Source of the DNA: Ascidiaceihabitans sp.
GTDB lineage: Bacteria > Pseudomonadota > Alphaproteobacteria > Rhodobacterales > Rhodobacteraceae
NCBI GenBank assembly: GCA_023301665.1
Contig: JALZUL010000240.1
Location: 1 to 7,457 of the forward strand
DNA length: 7,457 nt
Direction of reading: 5' to 3'
A program made the translations under genes and the position numbers. Below the pieces are notes generated by a model. That model saw only the letters and a program-made list of their open reading frames with translations, ran no database searches and was not told the DNA's origin. This document shows positions 1 to 6,578 of this stretch, piece after piece. The stretch's first letter is position 1, and each line of letters opens with the position of its first letter.

Positions 1-1413
1 GCGGATGTGTCGATGCTGAATGCGATTATGCATGTGATCGTGGAAGAGGGGCTTTACGACAAGCAATACATCGACGCTTACACCGAAAATTGGGAGGCTG
101 AGAAAGAGCACCTAAAAGATTTCACACCTGAAAAGATGTCTGAGATTTGCGGCATCAGTGCGGATGACTTACGCGCTGTGGCGCGAACTTTCGCTGGGGC
201 CAACGCCGCGATGATTTTCTGGGGCATGGGGGTGAGCCAACATATCCATGGGACGGACAATTCTCGCTGTTTGATTTCACTTGCGTTGATGACAGGGCAA
301 GTCGGCCGTCCGGGATCTGGGTTGCATCCTTTGCGTGGGCAAAACAACGTGCAGGGCGCCTCTGATGCGGGTCTCGTGCCGATGTTTTTGCCAGATTACC
401 AATCGGTGATGGATGACGGCGTGCGCTCTGCCTTTACCGAAGTTTGGGGATCAGGTGATTTCTCGAATGAGAAAGGCCTTACAGTGACCGAGATTATGGA
501 TGCGGTCCATGAGGATAAAATCAAAGCGATGTATGTCTTGGGTGAAAATCCAGCGATGTCTGATCCTGATGTCGAGCATGCGCGAGATGCTTTGGCCAAG
601 CTTGACCACTTGGTGGTTCAGGACATTTTCATCACGGAAACCGCCAACTATGCGGATGTGATTTTGCCAGCTTCGGCGCTTTATGAAAAAACGGGTACAG
701 TGTCGAACACCAACCGTCAGGTACAAATGGTGCGCCCTGCGGTGACCCCACCAGGTGAGGCCAAAGAGGATTGGTGGATCGAGGTCGAATTGGCCAAGCG
801 ATGTGGCTTGGACTGGACCTACACACATCCAAGTGAAGTCTTCGCCGAGATGGGCGTGAACATGCGCAGCCTCGATAACATCACTTGGGATCGCCTGACG
901 ACCCAAGCGGTAACCTATCCATCACTCAGCCCCGAGGACCCCGGTCAAGCGGTCGTGTTTGGCGACGGTTTCCCACGGACGGATGGGCGTGCAAAGTTCA
1001 CGCCTGCCAGTGTGATTGCCCCCGATGATGTGCCCGACGCTGATTATCCGATGATCCTAACAACAGGTCGTCAGCTTGAGCATTGGCACACAGGCTCTAT
1101 GACACGCCGTGCCACGGTTTTGGATGGGTTGGAGCCCGAGGCAAACTGTTCTTTGCATCCCTCGACTTTGCGCAAATTGGGTGTTGAGCCGGGTGGGCAT
1201 GTACGTTTGACGACAAAGCGTGGATCGATTGTCATTATGGCGCGTATGGATAGGGCGGTTGCACCGGATATGGTTTTCTTACCATTTGCTTTTGTTGAAG
1301 CTGCGGCAAACATCCTGACCAATCCGGCGATTGATCCCTATGGGAAAATCCCAGAGTTCAAGTTTTCTGCTGTAAAGGTCGAAGCTGCCAATGAGACGAT
1401 CGCTGCAGAGTAA
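1..1413 (+). CDS. fdhF: Formate dehydrogenase alpha subunit, C-terminal part (5' end outside window)
   Basis: This is the catalytic subunit of a cytoplasmic, probably NAD-linked, formate dehydrogenase (FdhF/FdsA type), which oxidises formate to CO2 at a bis-MGD molybdenum or tungsten centre. The frame is open from base 1 and about 470 codons are visible. The family is usually around 920-960 residues, so the N-terminal Fe-S domains and the active-site Cys/Sec are upstream of the window; the GTG at base 7 is not a real start. Visible family motifs are VGRPGSGLHPLRGQNNVQG (bases 301-357), the cofactor-binding stretch GENPAMSDPD (541-570), ADVILPAS (from about 652), and the start of the molybdopterin-dinucleotide-binding domain, LTTGRQLEHWHTGSMTRR (1057-1110). 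It ends with TAA, 6 bases before a convergent gene. No fdsD or fdhD/fdsC follows on this strand, unlike the fdsGBACD order. The family is certain; the exact subtype is less so. Confidence 0.95.
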   Translation, partial: ADVSMLNAIMHVIVEEGLYDKQYIDAYTENWEAEKEHLKDFTPEKMSEICGISADDLRAVARTFAGANAAMIFWGMGVSQHIHGTDNSRCLISLALMTGQVGRPGSGLHPLRGQNNVQGASDAGLVPMFLPDYQSVMDDGVRSAFTEVWGSGDFSNEKGLTVTEIMDAVHEDKIKAMYVLGENPAMSDPDVEHARDALAKLDHLVVQDIFITETANYADVILPASALYEKTGTVSNTNRQVQMVRPAVTPPGEAKEDWWIEVELAKRCGLDWTYTHPSEVFAEMGVNMRSLDNITWDRLTTQAVTYPSLSPEDPGQAVVFGDGFPRTDGRAKFTPASVIAPDDVPDADYPMILTTGRQLEHWHTGSMTRRATVLDGLEPEANCSLHPSTLRKLGVEPGGHVRLTTKRGSIVIMARMDRAVAPDMVFLPFAFVEAAANILTNPAIDPYGKIPEFKFSAVKVEAANETIAAE

Positions 1414-1419
1414 AAGCCA

Positions 1420-1650
1420 TTAGTTTTGGCGGGCGTACCCACGCTTTAGGGCGCGCTCGCGGTATCTGTCAGCGGCGTGGGAGGCCTCGCGAAGGTTACC
1501 ATAGCAGGTAATCACTTCGCGCGGTGTCCCGCCTTTGATGCCCCATTCGCGAAGCACAGAGACCTCTGAGAACAAGTTCATCGCGATTTCCACACGATAA
1601 AAGCGCGGACAGGCTGCTTGGCCAAGGCGGTATAGTACGACGTCTAACAT
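1420..1650 (-). CDS. Small stand-alone WGR-domain protein
   Basis: The 76-residue protein is almost entirely one WGR domain, a fold found in PARPs, some MolR-like proteins and many short alphaproteobacterial proteins; in PARPs it contacts DNA. Visible hallmarks are the opening LYR (6-8), the strand segment FYRVEIAMNLFSEVSVLREWG (17-37, read in parts), and the C-terminal helix ending RERALKRGY (64-72). The signature triplet is WGI (36-38), not WGR, so the name-giving arginine is lost, although basic residues follow. No signal peptide or membrane segment is seen. The ATG at 1650 has no clear Shine-Dalgarno sequence, but the only later ATG (residue 24) would cut the domain. It lies 75 bases downstream of the response regulator on the same strand, so read-through from the kinase/regulator operon is possible; I see no convincing promoter or strong terminator between them. 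The molecular role is unknown. Confidence 0.85.
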   Translation of the reverse strand: MLDVVLYRLGQAACPRFYRVEIAMNLFSEVSVLREWGIKGGTPREVITCYGNLREASHAADRYRERALKRGYARQN

Positions 1651-1725
1651 GACTGTGATTCTATCAGTGTTTTCAGTGAGGTGAAGCGCTTTTATGCAAA
1701 AATTACCTCAATCCGCTTACGGGGG

Positions 1726-2427
1726 CTAATTCCAGCTGACATCACCTAGAAAGATGTAGCCTGCCCCGTAAATCGTTTTGATCAGTTGCGGGTTTTTTGG
1801 ATCCTCACGCAACTTGGTACGCAGTCGTGAAATCCGCACATCCATTGCGCGATCAAAGCTTTCGTTGGCCAACCCACCTAAAGATTCCTGCATCTGTGTT
1901 CGGCTGATCAACCGCTTAGGACTTTCAAGGAAAAGTCGCAAAACCTCGCCTTCTGCATGGGAAAACGGCGTCGTCTCGCCTGCATCATCAATCAAAGTGT
2001 AAGCGTCAAATTGTGCAGTCCACCCGTTGAAAACGGCGGTGTTGCTGGCCTGCACCATCGTTTTGCCGCTCCGCAGTCTGGCACGTACCCTTGCAACAAC
2101 TTCGGACGGGGCAAAGGGCTTGATGATGTAATCGTCAGCGCCCAACTCAAGGCCCGTCACGCGGTCTTGCACTTGGGCGCGACCAGAAATGATGATCACG
2201 GATGCGCCTTGTTCAAGGGCAAGCCTGTGAACGACCGTCAGGCCATCGGTGTCAGGCAATGAAAGATCAACCAAGCACACATCGGGTGTATGGTTCTTGA
2301 GCGCAGCTTCAAATTCGCGGGCTCGTCCAAAGCTTAGGGTGCGAAACCCTGCATCCTCAAGGGCGTCAGCGAGCATCATGCGGATGGCTGGTTCGTCGTC
2401 TAGAATGGTGACAAGCGGAGCGTTCAT
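1726..2427 (-). CDS. OmpR/PhoB-family response regulator
   Basis: This 233-residue DNA-binding response regulator is probably the output of the adjacent kinase. The receiver domain (about 5-118) has the acidic pocket D10-D11, the phosphoacceptor D54 in VDLSLPDTDG, the switch residue S81 and the conserved lysine in KPF (K103). A linker leads to an OmpR-type winged helix (about 130-230), with recognition helix DRAMDVRISRLRTKL (192-206) and wing IKTIYGAGYIF (216-226). Length and residues are those of a complete, phosphorylatable regulator. Its ATG overlaps the kinase stop codon as ATGA, and a Shine-Dalgarno-like AAGGTGA lies inside the kinase's last codons, so translation is likely coupled. Regulators of this family usually bind direct repeats with a 10-11 base period. 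Such arrangements occur in the divergent intergenic region and at 7425-7457, but binding there is inference. The regulon is unknown. Confidence 0.95.
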   Translation of the reverse strand: MNAPLVTILDDEPAIRMMLADALEDAGFRTLSFGRAREFEAALKNHTPDVCLVDLSLPDTDGLTVVHRLALEQGASVIIISGRAQVQDRVTGLELGADDYIIKPFAPSEVVARVRARLRSGKTMVQASNTAVFNGWTAQFDAYTLIDDAGETTPFSHAEGEVLRLFLESPKRLISRTQMQESLGGLANESFDRAMDVRISRLRTKLREDPKNPQLIKTIYGAGYIFLGDVSWN

Positions 2428-4364
2428 TGGGTCACCTTTGATTTTAGAACATTTACCAAATCAACCTGTGCAAAGGGTTTGGATAAGACGGTAGTGATCG
2501 CTTGGCCTTCTTGATGCAAGGGATCGTTTGGTGGCAGCGATGTCATAAGGACAACAGGCGTTTTTGCGATGTCGATCCGTTTGAGTAGGTCTAAACCAGT
2601 TCCTTCACCGTTTAGCTTTATGTCGGATAGGATCACCGCAATGTCTGGTAAATCGGCGATCAATGCGGTTGCTTCGTCTGTTGATGTCGCCTCGATCACA
2701 CTATGCCCCATATCAATGAGCATTTCGCGGTAAAAGGCACGCAAATCATCGTTATCTTCGACGAGTAATGCCAACCCACCAGTCACGTCAGGGCACAGCC
2801 GCAGTGGCAACCTAAGCCTAACGCTTGCCCCGCCGTTGTATGCGTTTTGCAGACGCAAATCGCCACCCGCCAGTTTGGTAATATCATATACCATTGGCAG
2901 CCCTAATCCGGTTCCCTCAGAGCCCTTGGTCGTGAAGAAAGGGTCGCACCCGTGCTCAAGAGCCTCTGGAGAAAACCCAGTGCCTGTGTCGCTCACTGTG
3001 AATTCTATCCAGGTGTCGTGAACGGTGCTTACATCTAATGTAACCTTCCCATTCGAACCACAAGCATCGCGAGCGTTTAGAATAAGGTTCAGCAATGCGT
3101 CTTGAATGGCGCCCTGATCCAGCAAAACTGGGGCATCTGGCACTTGGGGATTTAGGACGAATTTTACACCCTTGGGCAGCGAGGGTGCTGCAAGAATTTG
3201 CGTGTCTTCAAGCAGCGTTCGTAAATGGGTCGCGCGTGGGCGATGAACTCTTTGGGTTGTGATTTCTGCGATACTGCCCAGCAGTTCTCCTCCGCGCTTG
3301 GCTGCGTTCAAGGTGCCATCAACAAGCGCCTTTGCAGATTCTGGTAACCCTTCAAGGCGTCCAAGTTTGGATTGCATCCCAAGTATGATGGTCAACAAGT
3401 TTGAGAAATCATGTGCCAAACCTGAAGTGAGCTGGGCGGCCAATTCGCGTTTGCGGGTTTGTTGGAGGGCCACGCGGGCTTGGGTCTCCTTGGTGACATC
3501 CATCGACAAAATATAAACACCGCCACGCGTGTCAGGGGTAAATGCCACCCGAATGCGATTGGCGCTCAGGGCATCTGTAAACTCCATTACCGCGTTTTCT
3601 CCGTCAAATGCGGTAGTGAGCGCTGGCTTGATCTTTGCGTAGACATCCGCTCCTAACGCTTGGGATATGTGGAGCCCAACGATGTTGTTTGGGCGTCCGC
3701 GGACAATCGTGCGAAGTCGTCGGTTTGAATATGTATAGTGGCCTGTTTCATCGATGTGAGCGATGTGGGCCGGCATCATTTCGGTGGTTAAGCGCGTGCG
3801 GGCTTCGACCTCGGTCAGGTGGCGTTTGGTCTCGCCCAAAGCCGAAACGGTCGCAGCCAAAGCGCGGTTTGTGCTGGCCAATTCTTCTGTGTGTGCGAGG
3901 ACTTGATCGCTTAATTCTTCTGAGCGACCGCGCAAAAGGGCCTCTTGTTTTTTGGTGCTGGTGATGTCTGTGTATACGGTAATCCAGCCCCCTTCGGGGA
4001 GCGGCGACCCCTCAACAGAAATGATTCGGCCGTTTGATCGGGTGCGTTCCATATAATGAGGTTCAAAAGCCCGCGCGACACGTGCGCGTTCCATCACAAA
4101 GGCCTCGATGTCATCAACTTCGCCGTATTCACCCTGCAAGGCGAGGTGACGGATCGTTGTCGCAAAAGAGGTTCCCGTTTCAACAAGGTGATCGGGAAGC
4201 TCGAACATTTCTTGAAACGGAGCATTGCTGACAGCCAATCTAAGATCACTGTCAAAGATCGTAAGACCTTGACCAATAAGATTAAGACCAGCGGCTGTAA
4301 GGGTCTGTGTGGCAATTTGATTTAGCGGCACGAGCTGTCCCATTCCATTAAGGTGTGGACCCAC
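2424..4364 (-). CDS. Soluble hybrid sensor histidine kinase (PAS-PAS-HisKA-HATPase-receiver)
   Basis: This 646-residue hybrid kinase has no membrane segment, so it should sense a cytoplasmic signal. In order it has an N-terminal PAS domain of the PAS_7 type (about 27-135, ending YTDIT), a predicted coiled coil (about 137-190), a second PAS domain (about 191-293), HisKA with phosphoacceptor H318 in GLAHDFSNLL, and an HATPase domain with N-box NLILNARDA (426-434), G1 DTGTG (459-463), F-box DPFFTTK (474-480) and G2 EGTGLGL (483-489). A C-terminal receiver (about 531-642) has E536-D537, phosphoacceptor D581, T608 and K629. All catalytic residues are present. There is no Hpt domain, so the receiver may tune the kinase while the separate regulator acts as output. 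The GTG at 4364 is the longest start; an in-frame ATG (residue 8, base 4343) is equally possible, and neither has a strong Shine-Dalgarno. It is divergent from the acyl-CoA synthetase operon. The ligand is unknown. Confidence 0.93.
   Translation of the reverse strand: MGPHLNGMGQLVPLNQIATQTLTAAGLNLIGQGLTIFDSDLRLAVSNAPFQEMFELPDHLVETGTSFATTIRHLALQGEYGEVDDIEAFVMERARVARAFEPHYMERTRSNGRIISVEGSPLPEGGWITVYTDITSTKKQEALLRGRSEELSDQVLAHTEELASTNRALAATVSALGETKRHLTEVEARTRLTTEMMPAHIAHIDETGHYTYSNRRLRTIVRGRPNNIVGLHISQALGADVYAKIKPALTTAFDGENAVMEFTDALSANRIRVAFTPDTRGGVYILSMDVTKETQARVALQQTRKRELAAQLTSGLAHDFSNLLTIILGMQSKLGRLEGLPESAKALVDGTLNAAKRGGELLGSIAEITTQRVHRPRATHLRTLLEDTQILAAPSLPKGVKFVLNPQVPDAPVLLDQGAIQDALLNLILNARDACGSNGKVTLDVSTVHDTWIEFTVSDTGTGFSPEALEHGCDPFFTTKGSEGTGLGLPMVYDITKLAGGDLRLQNAYNGGASVRLRLPLRLCPDVTGGLALLVEDNDDLRAFYREMLIDMGHSVIEATSTDEATALIADLPDIAVILSDIKLNGEGTGLDLLKRIDIAKTPVVLMTSLPPNDPLHQEGQAITTVLSKPFAQVDLVNVLKSKVTQ
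2433..2439 (-). promoter_or_regulatory. Ribosome binding site of the response regulator
   Basis: On the minus strand this reads AAGGTGA, five bases before the regulator ATG (2427-2425). It sits inside the 3' end of the kinase coding sequence and supports the ATG that overlaps the kinase stop. Confidence 0.7.
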
Positions 4365-4447
4365 TGTGGATTGGGCACGAGATCAATTTCAAGCGTTCTT
4401 CGAGGCTTGTTACAATTCGTTAGGTTTTAGAAAACTTCAGGAAAAAG

Positions 4448-4476
4448 TTGACGGCGAAGGTAACTGTGCATCCAAT
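4448..4476 (+). promoter_or_regulatory. Candidate sigma-70 promoter for the acyl-CoA synthetase operon
   Basis: TTGACG (4448-4453) matches the -35 consensus in five of six positions. TCCAAT (4471-4476), after a 17-base spacer, matches the -10 consensus in four of six. It would start transcription near 4483, giving a leader of about 60 bases that contains the GACTC/GAGTC and GATGGC/GCAATC inverted repeats. The -10 is weak, which fits a promoter needing an activator, but this is inference. Confidence 0.35.
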
Positions 4477-4485
4477 GAAGGTGCA

Positions 4486-4503
4486 GACTCGTCAAAAAGA
4501 GTC
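4486..4503. repeat. Inverted repeat GACTC-N8-GAGTC
   Basis: Perfect 5-base arms flank GTCAAAAA. It lies just downstream of the candidate transcription start, so it could be an operator or a small leader hairpin. The arms are short and chance is possible. Confidence 0.3.
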
Positions 4504-4509
4504 GCGGCT

Positions 4510-4525
4510 GATGGCATTTGCAATC
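4510..4525. repeat. Imperfect 16-base palindrome upstream of the start
   Basis: GATGGC-ATTT-GCAATC has five of six complementary arm positions and ends four bases before the Shine-Dalgarno. Its core TTTGCAAT resembles the TTTGC-AA type motifs described for RamB/ScfR-like acyl-CoA regulators in related bacteria. That would suit an acyl-CoA synthetase gene, but the match is short and partial. Confidence 0.25.
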
Positions 4526-4529
4526 AGTT

Positions 4530-4536
4530 AGGGAGG
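4530..4536 (+). promoter_or_regulatory. Strong ribosome binding site fixing a TTG start
   Basis: AGGGAGG lies 8 bases before the TTG at 4545. An in-frame TAA at 4539-4541 rules out any upstream start, and a second TTG at 4548 has poorer spacing. The first in-frame ATG is far inside the conserved AMP-binding domain, so the TTG start is the supported one. Confidence 0.8.
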
Positions 4537-4544
4537 AATAAAAA

Positions 4545-6515
4545 TTGTTGAAGACGCTTGATAGCGCTGGAGGGCTAACGTCCGTACCAGCGCTTTTGCA
4601 CCGCAACGCTACTCAATTCGGATCCGCGCCTGCGTACCGTGAGAAAGAATACGGGATTTGGCAAAGCTGGACGTGGTCCCAGACCGCTGATGAGGTCGAA
4701 GCCTTGGCCTTGGGTTTGTTGGATTTAGGTGTTTCTGAGGGTGATTTTATCGCGGTGATTGGGCGCAATCGACCGTATCTGTATTGGTCCATGATGGCGG
4801 CGCAGATGGTTGGGGCTATTCCTGTGCCCTTGTATCAAGACGCATCAGCAGAAGAGATGGCCTATACGATGGGTCATTGCGGCGCGAGGTTCGTGATCGC
4901 TGGTGATCAAGAGCAGGTCGATAAGGTCATGGATATTCAGGACCAGTTGACCGAGTTTGAGGGCATGATTTACCTCGATCCACGTGGCTTGCGGAAATAC
5001 GATCATAGCAATTTGACACAATACAGCGCGGTCCAAGAAACTGGGCGCGCTAAGCGTGCGACACACGAGCCAGAGATGAAGGCACGTATTGCAAAGCTTG
5101 ATTACGATAGCACCTGCGTGATGCTTTACACATCGGGTACAACAGGGAAACCCAAAGGGGTTGTGTTGTCTAATCGCAATGTGATTGAGACCGCAAAGTC
5201 ATCATCCAAATTTGACGCATTGCGACAAAGCGATGACATTTTGGCTTATTTGCCAATGGCTTGGGTTGGTGATTTTATCTTTTCGGTTGGGCAAGCTCTG
5301 TGGTGTGGTTTCTGCACCAATTGCCCTGAAAGCGCGGAAACGATGCACACGGATTTACGTGAAATCGGACCTACGTATTATTTTGCGCCGCCTCGGGTTT
5401 TTGAGAACCAGCTGACCAATGTGATGATCCGCATGGAAGACGCGAGCAAGTTTAAGAAACGTTTATTCGACTATTTCATGGGTGTCGCACGCAAGGTGGG
5501 GCCATCGATCTTGGACGGTGAAACCGTGGGCCTGATCGACCGGATCAAATACAGTTTAGGTGAATTGGCGATCTACGGGCCTTTGAAAAATACGCTTGGT
5601 TTCAGCCGTGTACGCGTGGGCTACACGGCCGGTGAGGCGATTGGTCCTGAGATTTTTGATTTTTATCGCTCGCTTGGGATTAACCTTAAGCAGCTTTATG
5701 GCCAGACTGAAGCGACGGTGTTTATCACGGCGCAACCTGATGGTCAGGTGCGCTCAGATACTGTTGGCGTGACCTGTCCGGGTGTAGAGCTGAAGATCGA
5801 AGAGAACGGCGAGGTTTATTATCGCAGCCCGGGTGTTTTTGTGGAGTATTACAAAAACGCTGAAAGCACAGCGGACACAAAAGACGCTGAGGGTTGGGTT
5901 GCCACAGGCGACGCCGGCTTTATCGAAGAAGGCAGTGGGCACCTGCGGATCATTGATCGTGCTAAGGACGTGGGTCAGACAGCGAGTGGCCGGATGTTTG
6001 CGCCTAAGTACGTTGAAAACAAACTTAAATTCTATCCCAATGTTCTGGAAGCTGTGGTGTTCGGCAATGGACGTGAGAACTGCACGGCTTTTATTAACAT
6101 TGACCTTACAGCCGTGGGGAACTGGGCTGAACGTAACAATATCGCCTATGCCTCTTACCAAGAGCTGGCCGGACACCCCGAGGTGCTAGCAACCATCCAA
6201 GGTCACGTCGAAGAAGTTAACGCATCTGTCGCACAGGACAAAATGTTGTCTGATTGTCAGGTTCATCGCTTCGTTGTTCTACACAAACAGCTTGATGCGG
6301 ATGATGGAGAATTGACCCGAACACTCAAAGTACGCCGTCGTATCATCGAGGATAAGTTCGAAGATATTATTAACGCGATGTACGATGGGTCTGACACCAT
6401 CTCGACGACCACCGAAGTGACATATGAAGATGGCCGTAAGGGCGCGATTTCGGCGACTTTGGATATTCGTAGTGCTGCGGTTCAGGCCGTACAAACCAAG
6501 ATGGCCGCGGAGTGA
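4545..6515 (+). CDS. AMP-forming acyl-CoA synthetase / AMP-dependent ligase (COG1022-like)
   Basis: This 656-residue adenylate-forming enzyme would activate a carboxylic acid with ATP to an acyl-AMP and then to acyl-CoA. The phosphate-binding motif YTSGTTGKPKG is at 195-205, YGQTEA at 385-390, the TGD motif at 454-456, and the hinge DR at 471-472. The A8-like segment reads DRAKDVGQTASGRMFAPKYV (471-490), instead of the usual DRKKDLIKTSGGK form of long-chain FadD enzymes. The catalytic C-terminal lysine is K595 in TLKVRR. Length is normal for the family; no membrane segment or signal peptide is seen. It starts with TTG behind a strong Shine-Dalgarno. A LivG-type ATPase follows 63 bases downstream on the same strand, suggesting the enzyme activates what the transporter imports. 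The A8 variant resembles, from memory, synthetases linked to HAAT-type ABC operons in other proteobacteria. Whether the substrate is a fatty, aromatic or other acid cannot be told. Confidence 0.93.
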   Translation: MLKTLDSAGGLTSVPALLHRNATQFGSAPAYREKEYGIWQSWTWSQTADEVEALALGLLDLGVSEGDFIAVIGRNRPYLYWSMMAAQMVGAIPVPLYQDASAEEMAYTMGHCGARFVIAGDQEQVDKVMDIQDQLTEFEGMIYLDPRGLRKYDHSNLTQYSAVQETGRAKRATHEPEMKARIAKLDYDSTCVMLYTSGTTGKPKGVVLSNRNVIETAKSSSKFDALRQSDDILAYLPMAWVGDFIFSVGQALWCGFCTNCPESAETMHTDLREIGPTYYFAPPRVFENQLTNVMIRMEDASKFKKRLFDYFMGVARKVGPSILDGETVGLIDRIKYSLGELAIYGPLKNTLGFSRVRVGYTAGEAIGPEIFDFYRSLGINLKQLYGQTEATVFITAQPDGQVRSDTVGVTCPGVELKIEENGEVYYRSPGVFVEYYKNAESTADTKDAEGWVATGDAGFIEEGSGHLRIIDRAKDVGQTASGRMFAPKYVENKLKFYPNVLEAVVFGNGRENCTAFINIDLTAVGNWAERNNIAYASYQELAGHPEVLATIQGHVEEVNASVAQDKMLSDCQVHRFVVLHKQLDADDGELTRTLKVRRRIIEDKFEDIINAMYDGSDTISTTTEVTYEDGRKGAISATLDIRSAAVQAVQTKMAAE

Positions 6516-6578
6516 TGGTTTTGATGTCAGATGCCTCCGGCGGAAGTTTAATTGGCAAGATGAACAAGGGATGGTCGT
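6516..6578 (+). other. Intergenic spacer with GCCTCCGGCGG element
   Basis: The 63-base gap between the synthetase and the ATPase contains GCCTCCGGCGGAAGTTT (6533-6549), a GC-rich core that can form only a small hairpin (GCC-TCC-GGC or TCC-GGC-GGA) followed by a T-rich stretch. I recall closely similar GCCTCCGGCGGGAGTATTT sequences as frequent intergenic elements in Rhodobacterales. The stem is too short for a confident terminator, and the two genes are probably one operon; it may be a processing or attenuation site. Confidence 0.45.
6566..6571 (+). promoter_or_regulatory. Ribosome binding site of the ABC ATPase
   Basis: AAGGGA lies 7 bases before the ATG at 6579. An in-frame TGA at 6561-6563 excludes earlier starts, so this site supports the long N-terminus rather than the later ATGs at codons 21 and 23. 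Confidence 0.7.

Larger units (their letters stand above)
4365..4544. promoter_or_regulatory. Divergent intergenic control region
   Basis: These 180 bases separate the kinase (leftward) from the acyl-CoA synthetase (rightward) and must hold promoters for both. The AT-rich middle contains several short symmetric elements: CAAGC-N10-GCTTG (4390-4409), TTGTTACAA (4407-4415), GTTTT-AG-AAAAC (4424-4435), GACTC-N8-GAGTC (4486-4503), and the imperfect GATGGC-ATTT-GCAATC (4510-4525). GTTA also recurs at a 10-base step (4409 and 4419), as in OmpR-family half-sites. Any one of these short elements could be chance; their density is the notable point. I found no convincing sigma-70 promoter for the leftward gene. 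Confidence 0.6.

Noticed and set aside
451..906. Long antisense ORF (151 codons) within formate dehydrogenase
   Set aside because: It is a shadow of a strongly conserved coding frame and its translation shows no recognisable family features.
1411..1430. Possible bidirectional terminator between formate dehydrogenase and the WGR gene
   Set aside because: The only stem is four base pairs (GCCA/TGGC) around a 7-base loop, with TTTT after it on the minus strand; too weak to call and it overlaps a stop codon.
1684..1691. AAGCGCTT palindrome and CAGTG-TTTT-CAGTG direct repeat (1665-1680) upstream of the WGR gene
   Set aside because: Both are very short, and no promoter could be matched around them.
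3635..3964. Plus-strand ORF of 109 codons inside the histidine kinase
   Set aside because: It is opposite the kinase PAS and coiled-coil region; its translation is rich in Cys, Arg and Trp, as expected from a shadow frame.
5754..6176. Antisense ORF of 140 codons within the acyl-CoA synthetase
   Set aside because: It is opposite the conserved C-terminal part of the enzyme and has no recognisable features.
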